Positions 20,389-32,520 of a stretch of DNA of 64,000 bases are shown in pieces. Source of the DNA: Avena insularis (taxonomy: Eukaryota > Streptophyta > Magnoliopsida > Poales > Poaceae). The stretch is taken from contig CM042697.1 in the NCBI GenBank assembly GCA_023614405.1, forward strand, positions 299,174,954 through 299,238,953, in the 5' to 3' direction. How positions within the stretch are numbered: position 1 is the first letter of the stretch; every line of letters starts with the position of its first letter. The notes beneath the pieces are model-generated. The model had not been told where the DNA came from, ran no database searches, and saw only the letters and a program-made list of their open reading frames with translations. Made by a program: the position numbers and the translations under genes.

Positions 20389-22914
20389 CTTTATTTTCAC
20401 CAAGATAGGACCTTTCAGAAGCCTTCCCTTAGACCAAATGGACGCGTTCCAACCTATCATACCACTACCACCAACTGTCCAAATGTCTAAGTTATTGCAA
20501 ACTATGTGATCCAGGCAGAGCCCATATTGCCAAGTGGCTGCACTAGAAGCTTCTTAACATTTGGCATATCAAATCCCTTTGTTCCTGGGTGGCTTTCCAC
20601 AAGTGAGATACACAAGGTAAACCATAGAAATGGGCCTTGTGTAACCACTCAACATAACCCATTCTTTCCATTCCACCCAGGTGTTTCATTCACTTAGTTG
20701 TATTATTAAGCAAAAACATAGTCCAAAGACTTAGAAATATTTATTCATAGCATGAATATAACCACCCTTGGTTGCTACTAGCTAGGCTAAGCATGGCATT
20801 GATAAGACTTAGAAATATTTCTAGCAATTCTACAACTACTAGAATTTCCCAAGCATAGCATATAGATCTAAAATATCCATGCAAGACTAGCAAAATATTT
20901 CTAATGTAAAGTTGAAAGACTTAGGAATAAAATCATGAAGCACCACTTGCCTTGGTAGTTTGGAGAGTAGCTACAATCCTCACAATCACAATCACTATTT
21001 GCACCAAAATCTACACATCAAATAATAGCACCAAAATCATATACATAATAAATACAACAAAAAAATATATGGATGCATGCATAATGCCATGTGATGATTT
21101 TCTACACCAAACAAGACAAGTGCACAGTACTGAATCATAAACAAGTTCAAAACTTGCCAAACAAACCTTATTTGAACATTAAAACATTTCCCAAATAATT
21201 ATTATACACAAAATACGCCTACACATGTTTCTGTAAAAACAACCATTTTAACAGAGGGAAAACTTTAAACACATTGCATAGATGGAAAGGATTTTCTCTC
21301 CTGATTCTATTGATATAAAATTTGTCAAATTTGGACGTGGCATTCAAAAGTTATGAATTAAACAAATTCAAACATCTAATAGATCTAATTCAGAAATTTA
21401 AAACAAAGAACATGCCACGCGGCAGTCTCTGGTTGGCTGGTACCGCTTCACGCTGGATCGCGTTTGCGCACCGTCAGATCAACTTAAAATCTAACGGCTC
21501 AGTTCTAACCATACCCCTTCGCCTATCTTCTAATCTCGACCACTGGATCTAGATCCAGTGGATCTAAATGCTTTGACCAAAACCCGGCGGCGCAAATGGC
21601 CAGAACGGCGGCGACGGCTCTGCCGGCGATGGATCGGCAAATCTAGCGAGGGCTGGGGGCAGTGGTGATGCTTACCAGACTCGCACGTGCACGAGGAATC
21701 TCAACGTGGTCGTTGTGGAAACGGGGGCGTGCTGCTGTGGCCGTGGAAGCTCGTCGGAGTCGGGGCGGCGTCGGGCTTAGGTGGACGGCGACGTTGGCGA
21801 TGTTCTGATGCGCCCTAACAGAAACGAAAGGCATCAGCGCGTGTGCCTTGTTCAGGCGAACAAGATGGGGTCAAGGAAAAAGCATAGGGCGGTCGAACCT
21901 CACCGGAATTCCTTGCCGAAGTTGGAGACGACGTCGGGAAGTTGCGGTGCTTGACGGAGTCGATGCTCTGGTGCGAAATAAGGCAAACGGTGAACGTCAG
22001 AAGATGCGCAAGGTGATAGTGGACAAGCTTGCATGAACCAGAGAGCGAGGCGCGCACGAGGCTTACCACAATCGGTTGCCGGAGTCTGTCGGTACCGCGG
22101 CAGTGTGAGGGCAAATTCTAGCAGCCTGGTGGCGCTTCTGGCTAGCTTTGTTGGGGGAAATGGCCGCGAGGGGGAGAAGTTTAAGTAGCCGGAGCTGGGC
22201 GTGGAGTTACTCGGAGAATCAACGGCATTTACTCGCGCAATCAATGGCAGTGACGCGGGGAGGAAACGACAGAGGGCTCAGTCGTGGGCGGGGTTTGGGG
22301 ACGACGCTGACGGGGCAAGTGGGTCCGGGGCGTTAGTGAGAGGGATGTGTTCGCGCGGGTGAGAAACAGAGGAGAGAAGGGGAACCCCGGGTGGGCTAGT
22401 TGTTGGGCTGGATCCAGCGTTGGGCCAGATTGGCGACGCCGGCCTTTTTCCTTTTCTATTTCTGTTTAATTTTCTGAATCCATTTTAAAATAAATTCAAA
22501 GGCCATTTGAATTCAAATCTTTTCTGGGTTTTTGTAGAGTGTAACACTCATATTTTTGGACTTAAAAACATGTGGTCTCTCTGTTCTAGCCTGGTCCTTT
22601 TGATTAAACAAAATAAATAGTGACAAAGCACTTGATTTGAATAAGTTTTTGAAAATGGTTTTAAATCCATATTTGTTTTGTAAATTTTCACCAAACTCCA
22701 ACAATCAAACAAAGTAACAAGAGAGCAAGCAAGGCTTGGTTTAAAACAAATAAAATCTTCAATTGAGAGTGGCATTGGTTTGATAGTTGCTCACATAAAA
22801 TAACGAGCATCTGATGCTCCTATTTTTGAAATGGTTTTGAAATGGAATCTTAAATGATCATGGATGCATGGATGATATGCATGGGTTTTGAACCATGATT
22901 TTAGGGATGTTACA

Positions 22915-22919
22915 GAACT
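22915..22919. repeat. Target-site duplication of element D, right copy
   Basis: The sequence is gaact, matching 6231-6235; C's 3' LTR continues from here. Confidence 0.95.
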
Positions 22920-25900
22920 AATACTAAGGTATATAATTTTCCATTCAAGCCCTACCCAATTCTCGGGTATTGTGGTTGTATGGTAAAATTGGAATGGTAT
23001 CGCATCTAGACAACCATCAGTTTTATAAAGGGCTAAGGCTCATGCTTAACATTTTCATCACCATAAATCATCTGGTGTTCGGTACCACATGTACAAAACA
23101 TTTCAATAGAATGATCCATCATTCCAAGGTTTTCATAACCATTTTTCCACCAAGTATTCCCATCTAAATTTGATCAAGTTTTATGCTTAGCACTAGCATC
23201 TACAAGTGGGAGTGAGTACTAATGAGGGGTAGTAAACTAGTGGAGTTTAACTAAGTCCAATCTCATGCCTTAGGATGACATAAATATTATCTAGATTAGG
23301 CCAAATTTTATGCTCTTTATGTAACCTTCAATTATCTTTCTAGTATCTACAATTCACTTAAGTAAACTCTAAGTAATAGCTTTGATAAAGAAATAAAGTA
23401 GAAAGCTTGCAAGTAAAACTAGGATTGGGTATCATCAAATATGTCTAACCAAGCATTCTTAGTGCATTGCATAGGTTATCTAACTTTCATAATTGCAAGT
23501 GTTAGCTTGCTCAATCAACTAGTAGTATTAGGCTTGCCTTGTGCAGAGCAGTGGTTGAAGTTCTCCTCGGCTTCTTCTTTGTAGTATCCTCCTTCCTCCT
23601 CGTATCCTTGGTCGGTACTAGCGTCTATGAATAAATACGAGGTACACAATCACCAAACAATAATTAACTACTTGCAATCACCACACAAAAGGGTCCTATA
23701 GATGGTCTAGCATCATCACTAACATTACAAGATTTAAGCTTGGTTTAATTCCTTTTATTTTTAGAAAAGTAATTTCTACTCATTGAAAAACTACTTAAGA
23801 TTTAATATTCTCCAAACCAAACATGGGATCATGTTGACACATGTCATCACCACATATTTTAGTCCATGGGAATGTGATTTAAAGTGGTGTCACAATTTAA
23901 TAAGATTTTACCCTTTTATTTTAATTAACTAAAGTGGCATTCTTTTATTACTTGAACAATATTTCTGTAAGTAAACCTATATATTTTTATATATTCTGAA
24001 AGGTATGGTTGAATGTGATTTTTGAGAGTTGGAATCAACTCAAAAACTATTATGGTTTAAATTTGAAAAATGTCTGAATGTAGAAAAGCTCCTGTCTTGT
24101 TATTTTTATCGAGGTTGATCTACAGATCCAAATGATTTGAATCCAACAGGCTTGGGTTTAGCACTTCCAGACCTTTCTACCAAAATTGGTTTGATTCAAT
24201 TTGGTTCACTGAATCGAGCTGGGTTGCTTTTTGAAACTAGGTACAGAACTGTGTTTGAAATAAAATGGAAAAGGTTAAATTCAAACGACTGGGCTGCGCG
24301 GGAAGCAATACTGGGCCGGCCTGCTAAGCACAGCGCTTACGCGGGCTGGTTAAGTTGTTGTCCCCACGCGTCAGTGACACAGGGGGGTGCGAAGCGATAC
24401 GGGACAATGTGATACGTTTGATCTAGTTCTAATCCAACGGCTGAGGGTCATCGTCCACGTCGGGCAACGCCGGCGAGACTGAACCCTAACGCGGTAGGTG
24501 GGGGTCGTCGGGGGCTCACCGGGGCTCAGGCGAGAGTCGGAGAGGCGGGCGAACGACGAAGTCGACGACGGCGAACCTCCTAGTACCGGCAGTTTCTCCT
24601 GGGGCGGCTCCAATCGCTGGCTCCCTTCTCCAAAGAGCGGGCTCCGGTGAAATTCGGCGGCATCGCTTGCCTTGCTTCGGGAACGGGGTGGAACGATCAG
24701 TGAGGAGAGGGGAGTGAGATGGTGTGCTCAATTTGGTTGGGGGTGGCCTCTATTTATAGTCTCCACGATGAGACCGAACAGGATGGGCAGGCGATGGTGG
24801 CGACATGGCAACGGGCTGCTAGAGGCATGGCCGGCGGTCGCGATCTCTTGGTGGTCTCCTGGCAATGCTCTACGGATTTTAATGCGCATGTAGGGGCGGT
24901 GACAAACGGTCTGGAACACGCAATGCTCTGCGCGGCCGAGGCGGCATCTTCGACGGCGAGCGGTGGCTGTGAGGCATGGGGCGGCGAACGGGGATCTCTG
25001 GCGGTCTCATGGGATGGTGGTGATCGTGTGTGCACGTGGCGAGGGCGGCGCGCGGTCTGTGGGCGTGTGTCGAGGGAGGCACTCTGGCGCATGCTCGACA
25101 TGGTTGCTAGCGAGCTGGGCACGATCTGTGCGTGTGGTCTAGGGGTTGGCAACGCTCGCGGCTGGGACAGGGAGTGTCGATGGACGGTGGGCTGCCTCCT
25201 AGACAAGGTTGGCACGGCTAAATCTTCTCCTAGCTTGCTGTCCACACTGGGGTGACATGGTGAGCTTCGGCTGTTCACCATTGATGGCATTGCCAAGCTT
25301 ACAGTGGGGCTAGTGCTTGGTTTAATTTGCTAGATGATCTACTAAGGTTGCTGTGAGCTAGAGAGGGAACAAGTTAGTCTCCAATCACTGCTCACAATAG
25401 TGTTTAGATTTTATTTGATTTGAATCAGCAAGGTGTTTGATGAAATGGCCGCAAGAATTCAAGTTTTGAATTTTGAAAAGATTTTTGGTGGGTGTGCTAG
25501 GTTGGTGCTGGTGAGTCTGTAGATGCTTGGGTTTTGAAAGTTGAGCTAGTTTGAGTGGTTTTTGAAAAAGTGGGATCTTCCCATATGATAAAGATTCAAT
25601 TTTGAATTGTCATTTAAACTATGCATTTGAAAGTTTCTGGATGATCATAAGGTGGGACTTGATACTTTGTTAAGAGTACTGTCAAGGGGTGTAAAGATCC
25701 AAAAAAGTTTCTGTTAAGTTCTGAAAGTTTGGGACATCCAAAGTAGGCATGGGAGTAAATTGGTCAAAATGACCATTCACTCAATTTGGCTTGTTTTGAT
25801 TTATTTGTCTTTGGGAAAAGTTTGGGAATTGTTTAGATGATGTTTATTTCACCTAAGAATCCTTTTGCAAGCAAAGAAACACATAAACAAGGCAATTCAA

Positions 25901-26027
25901 AAGAATTCAAAATGGGATGCATACACACATGCATGCTTTCATATTTTTATTTAGAAAAGTTTTTGTTAATCCTAATTTTGATGATTAGAGTTTGATGATC
26001 CAAGTTTAGTATTTTTGGGATGTTACA
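22920..26027 (-). mobile_element. 3' LTR of element C, part 2
   Basis: This aligns with 32733-35867 of the 5' LTR almost throughout; one small indel is visible near 23940 (a 'ctagaaattcctatg' segment only in the other copy). It ends GGGATGTTACA. The GC-rich middle (24290-25260) has overlapping reading frames on both strands up to about 180 codons; these are best explained by base composition. Confidence 0.93.
24752..24758 (-). promoter_or_regulatory. TATA box in C's 3' LTR
   Basis: The minus strand reads CTATAAATAGAGGCC, a near-consensus plant TATA box. It would point out of the element, towards D and the left. Confidence 0.65.
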
Positions 26028-26042
26028 AACCTTCCCCCCTTA
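26028..26042 (-). other. Polypurine tract of element C
   Basis: On the minus strand this reads TAAGGGGGGAAGGTT directly before TGTAACATCCC of the 3' LTR. Confidence 0.82.
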
Positions 26043-26046
26043 AACA

Positions 26047-26065
26047 AAATCTCGTCCCGAGATTT
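26047..26065 (-). other. Stem-loop just inside the PPT of element C
   Basis: A perfect 8-bp stem (AAATCTCG with CGAGATTT) surrounds a 3-base loop. Confidence 0.72.
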
Positions 26066-26087
26066 GAAAAAGGACGAAAAAGATTAC

Positions 26088-28883
26088 CTAGGATTTGAAG
26101 AGATCGGGAAACTCTGTCATGATGTGATCTTCGTGCTCCCAGGTAGCTTCCTCTTCTGTGTGGTTGCTCCACTGAATTTTGAGAAACTTGATGCTTCGGG
26201 TTCTGGTGGTTCGGAAAGCTTCGTCCAATATACGGATGGGTACTTCAGGATAGGTCAGGTCATCGTTGATCTCTATGGTCCGATGATCAATATTCTTGAA
26301 CACTTCCGTCTTCTCTGGAACTTCGAGGCACTTGCGAAGTAATGAGATATGAAACACATTGTGCACGGCTGACATCTCTTCGGGCAGTTCCAATTGATAC
26401 GACACTTCTCCTCGACGGTTCAGAATTTTGAAAGGTCCGATATATCTGGGGGCTAACTTTCCTTTGAGCTGGAAACGCTGCATTCCCTTCAATGGCGACA
26501 CTTTCAGATATACAAAATCTCCTATGTTGAAGGCGAGGTCTCGACGTCTCTTGTCGGTGTAACTTTTCTGTCTGGTCTGGGCTGTGTTGAGGTGCTCACG
26601 AATCTTGTGAACCTTCTCTTCTGCTTCTCGTAGGATGTCGGGTCCGAAAATCTGACTCTCTCCTACTTCCGACCAGTTCAAAGGGGTGCGGCACTTCCTT
26701 CCGTACATGAATTCAAATGGGGCCATTTGCAAACTAGCTTGATAACTGTTATTGTAAGAAAATTTTGCAAATGGCAGACAGTCTTCCCACTTAGATCCAT
26801 ATTCTAACACACAGGATCTCAACATATCTTCGAGTATTTGATTTACTCGCTTCGTTTGTCCGTCGGTCTGAGGGTGATACGCGGTGCTGAAATCTAGGCG
26901 GGTTCCTAAACCTTCTTGGACTTTCTTCCAGAATCTCGAGGTAAACTGAGTTCCTTGATCCGATACGATGTTCTTGGGGACTCCATGCAAACTAACGATT
27001 CTAGCTATGTATAACTCCGCTAGCTTCGAACTCTGATATGTGGTCTTAACGGGTAAGAAATGGGCGTCTTTGGACAATCTGTCCACTATGACCCAGATAG
27101 AGTCATTTCCCCTACTAGAAGTAGGCAATCCGGTGATAAAGTCCATTCCAACGGAATCCCATTTCCATTCCGGAATCTGCAAGGGTTGTAACAATCCAGC
27201 TGGTCTTTGATGTCCTGCCTTGACTCGCTGACATAATCACACTTGGCGATATAGCTTCCGATTTCTCCATTTTATGCCACCAAAATTGCTCTTTCAAATC
27301 TTGATACATCTTAGTTCCTCCGGGGTGGATAGAATAAAGAGTATCATGAGCTTCTTTCAAAATAACCTCTTTCAACTCCGAATCTGCGGGTACACAAAGG
27401 CGTCCTTTGTACCACATAACTCCTTCTTCGTCTTCGGTGAATTCGGGTACTTTGCCTGTACCGATACGACGCTTGATTCCGTCAATACTAGCATTTCCTT
27501 TCTGCGCTTCTTTGATCTGGCTGATCAAAGTGGGTTGAAGTTCTATGCTAGCTAAAAATCCTTCACTCACTAATTCCATTCGGAAATCTTCCATCTCTTT
27601 GTGCAAACTTGGTTGCTCCTTCAAAATCATGGAGTTCAAGCGGCACGGCAATCTGCTAAGGGCATCGGCTACCACATTGGCTTTACCAGGGTGATAGTGC
27701 ATGTCCAGGTCGTAATCCTTGATTAGCTCAATCCATCTTATCTGCCTCATATTCAGCTCCTTCTGAGTGAATATATACTTCAGGCTCTTGTGATCCGAAT
27801 AAATCTCACAACGGTTTCCCATCAGGTAATGCCTCCATGTCTTCAGGGCTAAAACTACGGCTGCGAGTTCGAGGTCATGGGTTGGGTAATTTTGCTCATG
27901 TTGCTTCAGTTATCGAGATAGATAAGATATAACTTTGCCTTCTTGCATTAGCACACATCCGAGACCGATCTTGGATGCATCACAATACACATCGAAGGGC
28001 TTAGTGATATCCGGCATGATCAAGATTGGGGCTGAAATCAATCTCCTCTTGAGTTCTTGAAAACTTGCTTCACATTTGTCAGTCCATTCAAATTTCTTGT
28101 CCTTCTTCAGCAATTGGGTCATGGGTCTGGCGATACTCGAGAATCCTTCTACAAACTTGCGGTAATATCCCGCCAATCCGAGAAAAGCACGAACTTGGGT
28201 TTGAGTGGTTGGGGCTTGCCAATATTCGACATCTTTCACTTTGGCAGGGTCAACGGCAATTCCTCCGGCTGATACAATGTGACCGAGGAATCCTACCTCC
28301 TGTAACCAGAATTCACATTTGCTAAACGTGGCATACAGCTGATGCTCTCTAAGGGTTCCAAGAATGGTCCTTAGGTGTAGCTCATGTTCTTCTTACGATT
28401 TGGAATAAATCAGAATGTCATCAATGAAAACAACGACAAACTTATCCAGGAAGTCCATAAAAATCTAATTCATGAGATTCATGAAATAAGCGGGGGCATT
28501 GGTTAATCCAAAAGACATGACAGTATACTCGTATAATCCATATCTGGTGGTAAAGGCAGTCTTGGGAATATCTTCTGCACAAATCTTGAGTTGATGATAG
28601 TCAGTCCTAAGATCAATCTTAGAAAACAGTTTGGCACCAGTCAACTGATTAAACATATCTTCTATCTTGGGCAAGGGGTATTTGTTCTTGATGGTGACAT
28701 CATTCGACTTCCGATAATCCGTACACAAATGGTTCCCTCCATCTTTCTTGTCCACAAACAAAACAGGTGATCTCCATGGTGACGCACTTGGTTGAATCAG
28801 TCCAATTTCCAGCATGGAATCCAGTTCTTCTTTAGTTCTACTAGTTCCGACAGGTTCATACTATAGGGTCTCTGGGCTATGGG
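26088..28883 (-). pseudogene. pol: pol of element C (RT, RNase H, integrase, chromodomain tail), multiply broken
   Basis: From high to low coordinates: RT starts after the GMPPDRD region, with a frameshift near 28820. It has [10 protein letters not shown] and MPFGL-type motifs (here MSFGL) and FIDDILIYS. In-frame stops fall near 28466 and 28396. RNase H reads [14 protein letters not shown], then a stop near 27910, then [13 protein letters not shown]. Integrase has the HHCC finger region with a frameshift near 27235, then GMDFITGLP and VSDQGTQF; the catalytic Glu in the GQTERVNQ-type motif is Lys (AAG, plus-strand 26850-26852). The tail (IRILDEAFRTTRTRSIKFLK, then IQWSNHTEEEATWEHED) is the chromodomain-like end. 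The order matches element D. It cannot give a working product. Confidence 0.92.
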
Positions 28884-30581
28884 TCATGTTCCGGGGATTA
28901 GTTCAATGATAAACTCGATATCCCGATCTGGGGGCATACCGGGCAAAACATCTGGAAATACATCGGGGTATTCACAGACTATCCGGACTTGGTCAATGGT
29001 AGGTTGGGCTATACTCTTGTTGCACTTGAATTGGCGAGGTAAGGTTTCAGATATATGCTCGACTGATATTCCGGTTGTACTGGTCATGGTGATGGCTTTC
29101 TTGGCACAGTCAATCAATCCTTTATGTTTGGACATCCAATCCATCCCTAGTACTACTTCCAAACCTTTAGTTCCGAGTACTATCAGATTAGCATAAAAAT
29201 CTATGCCATGGATTCGGATAGGAACGGCTTTGCAAATTTGCCTAGCTTTGGTGGTTGAACCGGGAATTTGGACGATCATAACATGCTTCAGTTTGGTTGG
29301 TTGAATTTTACTAGTGCATGCAAATTCTTCGGTTAAAAATGAATGTGATGCACCAGAATCAAACAACACTCTTGCAAGTACTGAATTAACAGAAAACATA
29401 CCCAGCACAACGTCTGGCGCTTCCTGAACTTCTTCAGCAAGCATGAGTAAAAGACGGCCGTTGCGGTTGAGTGAGTTCCCTGGGGCAAACCTTCTTCCCG
29501 GCTGAACACGACGCTGCTGCTGAGCTGGGGCATTTGCATTGTTGGGGCACTCGTTGGAATAGTGGCCTTTATTTCCACAGTCATAACAAGTCACTTGCAA
29601 CTTGTCCTTTGCTGCTACAGGCACAGCATTGCTTCTAGTCCTCGGGGCAGTGTTGGTGTTGGCGGTAGAATTGTTGTTGAACTTGGGTGGGGCACGGTTG
29701 AAATTGCTAGAGTTGCCGGGGTTGTTGTGATTTCCTCCGGGCCTAGGGTTTCCACGGTTGGGATAGGTCGGACGGTTCATCGGGGGTCTGTTGTTTCTTG
29801 GGGAAAATCCTAGAGATGGGTTAGAGCGATACTTTGGGGTCTGATGGGTTTCTGGCTGATGCATCATGCGACGCTTGCGGTTCTCATTGGCTTGGTTGAT
29901 CTTTCCTTCCATCTGGATGGCAGAGTCGACAAGGGCTTCAATATCAGCAAAGGGGATATTGACTAACACAGTCTGCATCTCATCATGCAGACCATTCAGG
30001 TATCTTTCTTTCTTCTTGGCTTCAGTGTCGATCTCATCCTGGGCATACCTAGCTAATGAAAAATATTTGTCACGGTATTCCACTACGGTCATCCTTCCTT
30101 GCTTCAGTTCTCTGAACTCATCTCTCATCCTCTTGATCAAACCCAGTGGCACATGGGTTCTGCTGAACTTGACTTTGAATTCCTCCCAGGTCATCATTTG
30201 TCCTCCGGTCATTGCACGAACACTGTTCCACCATGCTCTGGCATCTCTGACTAGATAGTGGGTGGCGAACAGAACTTTCTCGTTAGCTTCCACTCTGGCG
30301 ACTTCTAGGTTATTTTCCATGGTCTGCAGCCAATCGTCTGCATCGAGGGGTTATTCTGACTTAGTGAAAACAGGTGGGTTGGTGTTCTGGAAATTCTTAA
30401 GCTTAGATCCATGGTTGTCCTGATTTCTGTGGCCTTGATTGTTGTGGGCAAGCTGAACTATCTGTTGCAAGGTGGCTAGGTTGGCTTGACGTTCCACTCT
30501 TTCAGTTTCGCGGTCCGAAACCAACATTTACAGGATCGGCAACATCGGCTCCGGGGATGAACCACTTCCTCTGCGTGGCAT
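28884..30581 (-). pseudogene. gag: gag and protease of element C (broken)
   Basis: The start ATG at 30581 opens MPRRGSGSSPEPM. In-frame stops fall at about 30528-30530 and 30346-30348. From 30320 a 478-residue frame is open: capsid-like gag (YLVRDARAWWNSVRAM, then EEFKVKFSRTHVP and YRDKYFSLARYAQDEI), a basic Asn/Pro/Arg-rich linker, one zinc knuckle CYDCGNKGHYSNEC (intact), and the aspartic protease with VLFDSGASHSF (intact). It ends at a TGA after IIELIPGT, just before RT. Gag and pro in one frame is usual for chromoviruses. Confidence 0.9.
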
Positions 30582-30817
30582 CTGAAGGTTGAGATAGATC
30601 ATGAGAAAAGAGGGAAACTTCTAAGGTTCTGGGATTTTGAAAAGTTTTTAAAGTTTGACTCAGATTTTTCTAGCAACTTGCTTTTCATTCCTTCATTCAT
30701 AGCACACGGTACAAACACACACCACAACAAAGAAAAACAGATGGTTTTAAGAACCATTCTGGAAACTATGATACAGTGGGACCTAATACAACTCACTACG
30801 CTAGTGCTCAAGTGCTA
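30582..30817 (-). other. Spacer between extra frame and gag of C
   Basis: About 235 bases, AT-rich, stops in all frames. Nothing recognised. Confidence 0.5.
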
Positions 30818-31620
30818 CTACTCCTCGGAGTCGGTGTAGTCGTCATCCTCATCATCCTCGTCGTCATCGATGAAGGTTTAATCATCCTCATCGGTGAAGA
30901 AATCCATAGCCTGATCCTCCAGAAAATCATCATCATCGCTGAGATAGGAGTAGGGGTCTCCACGAAGATCCTCTCGGCATTCTCCCTTTCCTCCAACTGC
31001 ATGTCTCTCTCGTGGATGGTCTCCTCCAAAGACGAGATACGGTGGTGAATACGGACAATGATGCTCTCCTTCTTGTCGAGCTGATGGCGACGAGACTTGC
31101 GATCCTTTGCTAGCATGGCGATGGTTTGATCCTTCGTATTGATGATGGTGGACTTGTGGTTGGAGTAGTCACGGCAGTTATCCAGCTCCTGCTGACGATC
31201 GTACATCATGAAGCTGAGGTGCTCCAATTGAGTCTTCAGCTCATGGTGGTATGGGGCTTCCAATGGCTGTCCATTTGCATCACGCCTTGGGCAAAACTCA
31301 AAGCGGGTACCCTTGATCTGGTTGATACTCTGCCCACACAGACGGGCAAGAGCTTCCTGCATGGCCCTGGAAAGTCCATCGAGCCAGTTGTTCTCTCTTA
31401 AGGTAAACTGAATTCCCTCAGCAGTGGGAGGTTCAATCTTTCCTCAGAGAATTGCAACAATTAGCCACTGCAGATCTTCTCCTCCTTGATCATTGAGCTG
31501 AGCTCCGAAGAACTTGGGGTGAGGATGCTCCAGAAGTTCCGAAAGCTCGTCCAAATCCCTCTCAAAGATAAGGTCTCCTCCATTTCCCAACTGGTAAAAC
31601 TTGTTGTACTCCACGTCCAT
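30818..31620 (-). pseudogene. Extra reading frame of element C between PBS and gag (coiled-coil, acidic tail)
   Basis: The frame starts at ATG 31620 (MDVEYNKFYQLGNGGDLI), crosses one in-frame TGA near 31443 and continues with EGIQFTLRENNWLDGLSR and MQEALARLCGQSINQIKGT. A long charged helical stretch follows (HELKTQLEHLSF, then RHQLDKKESIIVRIHHR and LEETIHERDMQLEEREN). A one-base shift near 30985 leads to an acidic end (LSDDDDFLEDQ, DEDDEDDD, then TDSEE and two stops). An in-frame TAA also breaks the acidic end. Position, MQ..(I/L).RL.G motif, coiled coil and acid tail match the frame at 14110-14918 of D. I know no function; additional frames of this kind are recorded in several plant gypsy groups. 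Confidence 0.78.
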
Positions 31621-31829
31621 CTAAAAGAATATAAGATGAGTAAGTTAGTAGAGTGCTCAGGTGTGTCAAATTTTTATGTATTTTGCAAGAGTTTTTGAGG
31701 AACATGAATTTTCATGAAAGAAGTAAGTGATAAGAATGGGAATAAGTTTTTGTAAATATTTTCTTCTTTTGGTTTTGAAACTAAGTTTTTGATTCAAATG
31801 TCCCGTCTAACTAGGGTCTCCTATGGTCA

Positions 31830-31846
31830 GGATGGCTCTGATACCA
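31830..31846 (-). other. Primer binding site of element C (initiator Met tRNA type)
   Basis: On the minus strand this reads TGGTATCAGAGCCATCC, three bases after the LTR end. Confidence 0.88.
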
Positions 31847-32490
31847 ACTTGTCAACACCCGGATTTTAAATCCCAGATGCCTGTTATGCCATACATCGCA
31901 ATCCCAGGATTACCATTTTTGCGAGACATAACAGAATTGGATACCACAGTACATCATCCATTACAAACCATACATAAGGTCTTACACAAATAAGGATATC
32001 ATGATCCAGTCTCAATACAACACAAGCAGCGGAATACGTAATAATAACGGTAGCGTAGGCGAAGCTCCATCTTCGGGGTCACAGGCAATGCTGACGATGG
32101 GAAATGATCCTAGTTGTCGTAAACTTCCTGGGGTCCATCCTCCAGGTACTCCTCTTCATAGTCTGGCCACGGGAATAGCAGGGACAAAGCCATGAGTACT
32201 CTTTAAGTACTCGCAAACTAATACTAACAAGTGAAGGGGGTTTTTGTAATAGGACACTAAGCTCTAGGGTTGTTTTGCCAGATTACCTCTACTAAGTTCA
32301 GAAGCAAAGAAAATCTAGTTGAAATTTTATGACACCTAAGTGGGAACTTGTATTTCATATCACAACTCTGTTGTGGTCAAGTCAAAAATCTCAATCCATT
32401 TCACAAGTCATTTTGAAAATATCTGACGGGGGAACAGAATGGCCACTCCAACTATCCATAACCGCGGACGTGGCTATTCGAATAGTTTGA

Positions 32491-32520
32491 CACTCTACAG
32501 AGATTGTACACTTTCACCAC
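32491..32520 (-). other. Conserved LTR block (copy in C, 5' LTR)
   Basis: Plus-strand core is CTCTACAGAGATTGTACAC followed by TTTCACCAC; one base differs from the 3' LTR copy. Confidence 0.65.

Larger units (their letters stand above)
6236..22914 (-). mobile_element. Element D: Tekay-lineage Ty3/gypsy retrotransposon, interrupted by solo LTR E
   Basis: Both LTRs begin TGTAAGATCCCTCC and end GGGATGTTACA on the plus strand. The copies are 3169 bp and about 3.18 kb after removing E. An exact 5-bp target duplication (gaact) flanks the element. The internal region (9405-15714) contains PBS, two extra leader frames, gag, a long pol frame and a chromodomain-like tail. The pol frame is uninterrupted for 1195 residues, but gag, the gag-pol link and the tail each carry stops or shifts, so the element is inactive. 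Confidence 0.95.
15715..22914 (-). mobile_element. 5' LTR of element D, interrupted by solo LTR E
   Basis: It begins TGTAAGATCCCTCC next to the primer site and ends GGGATGTTACA. Removing E (15849-19864) and one target copy leaves about 3.18 kb, against 3169 bp for the 3' LTR. The join is exact: 'agagacaa' before E and 'acatagtc' after it reproduce the sequence at 6362-6376. Confidence 0.95.

Noticed and set aside
24719..25296. Reading frames of about 180 codons on both strands in C's 3' LTR, with a same-length 178-codon plus-strand copy at 34558-35094
   Set aside because: They are conserved because the two LTRs are copies. They overlap on opposite strands, lie in GC-rich sequence where stops are rare, show no family motif, and one starts at the LTR's TATA region.
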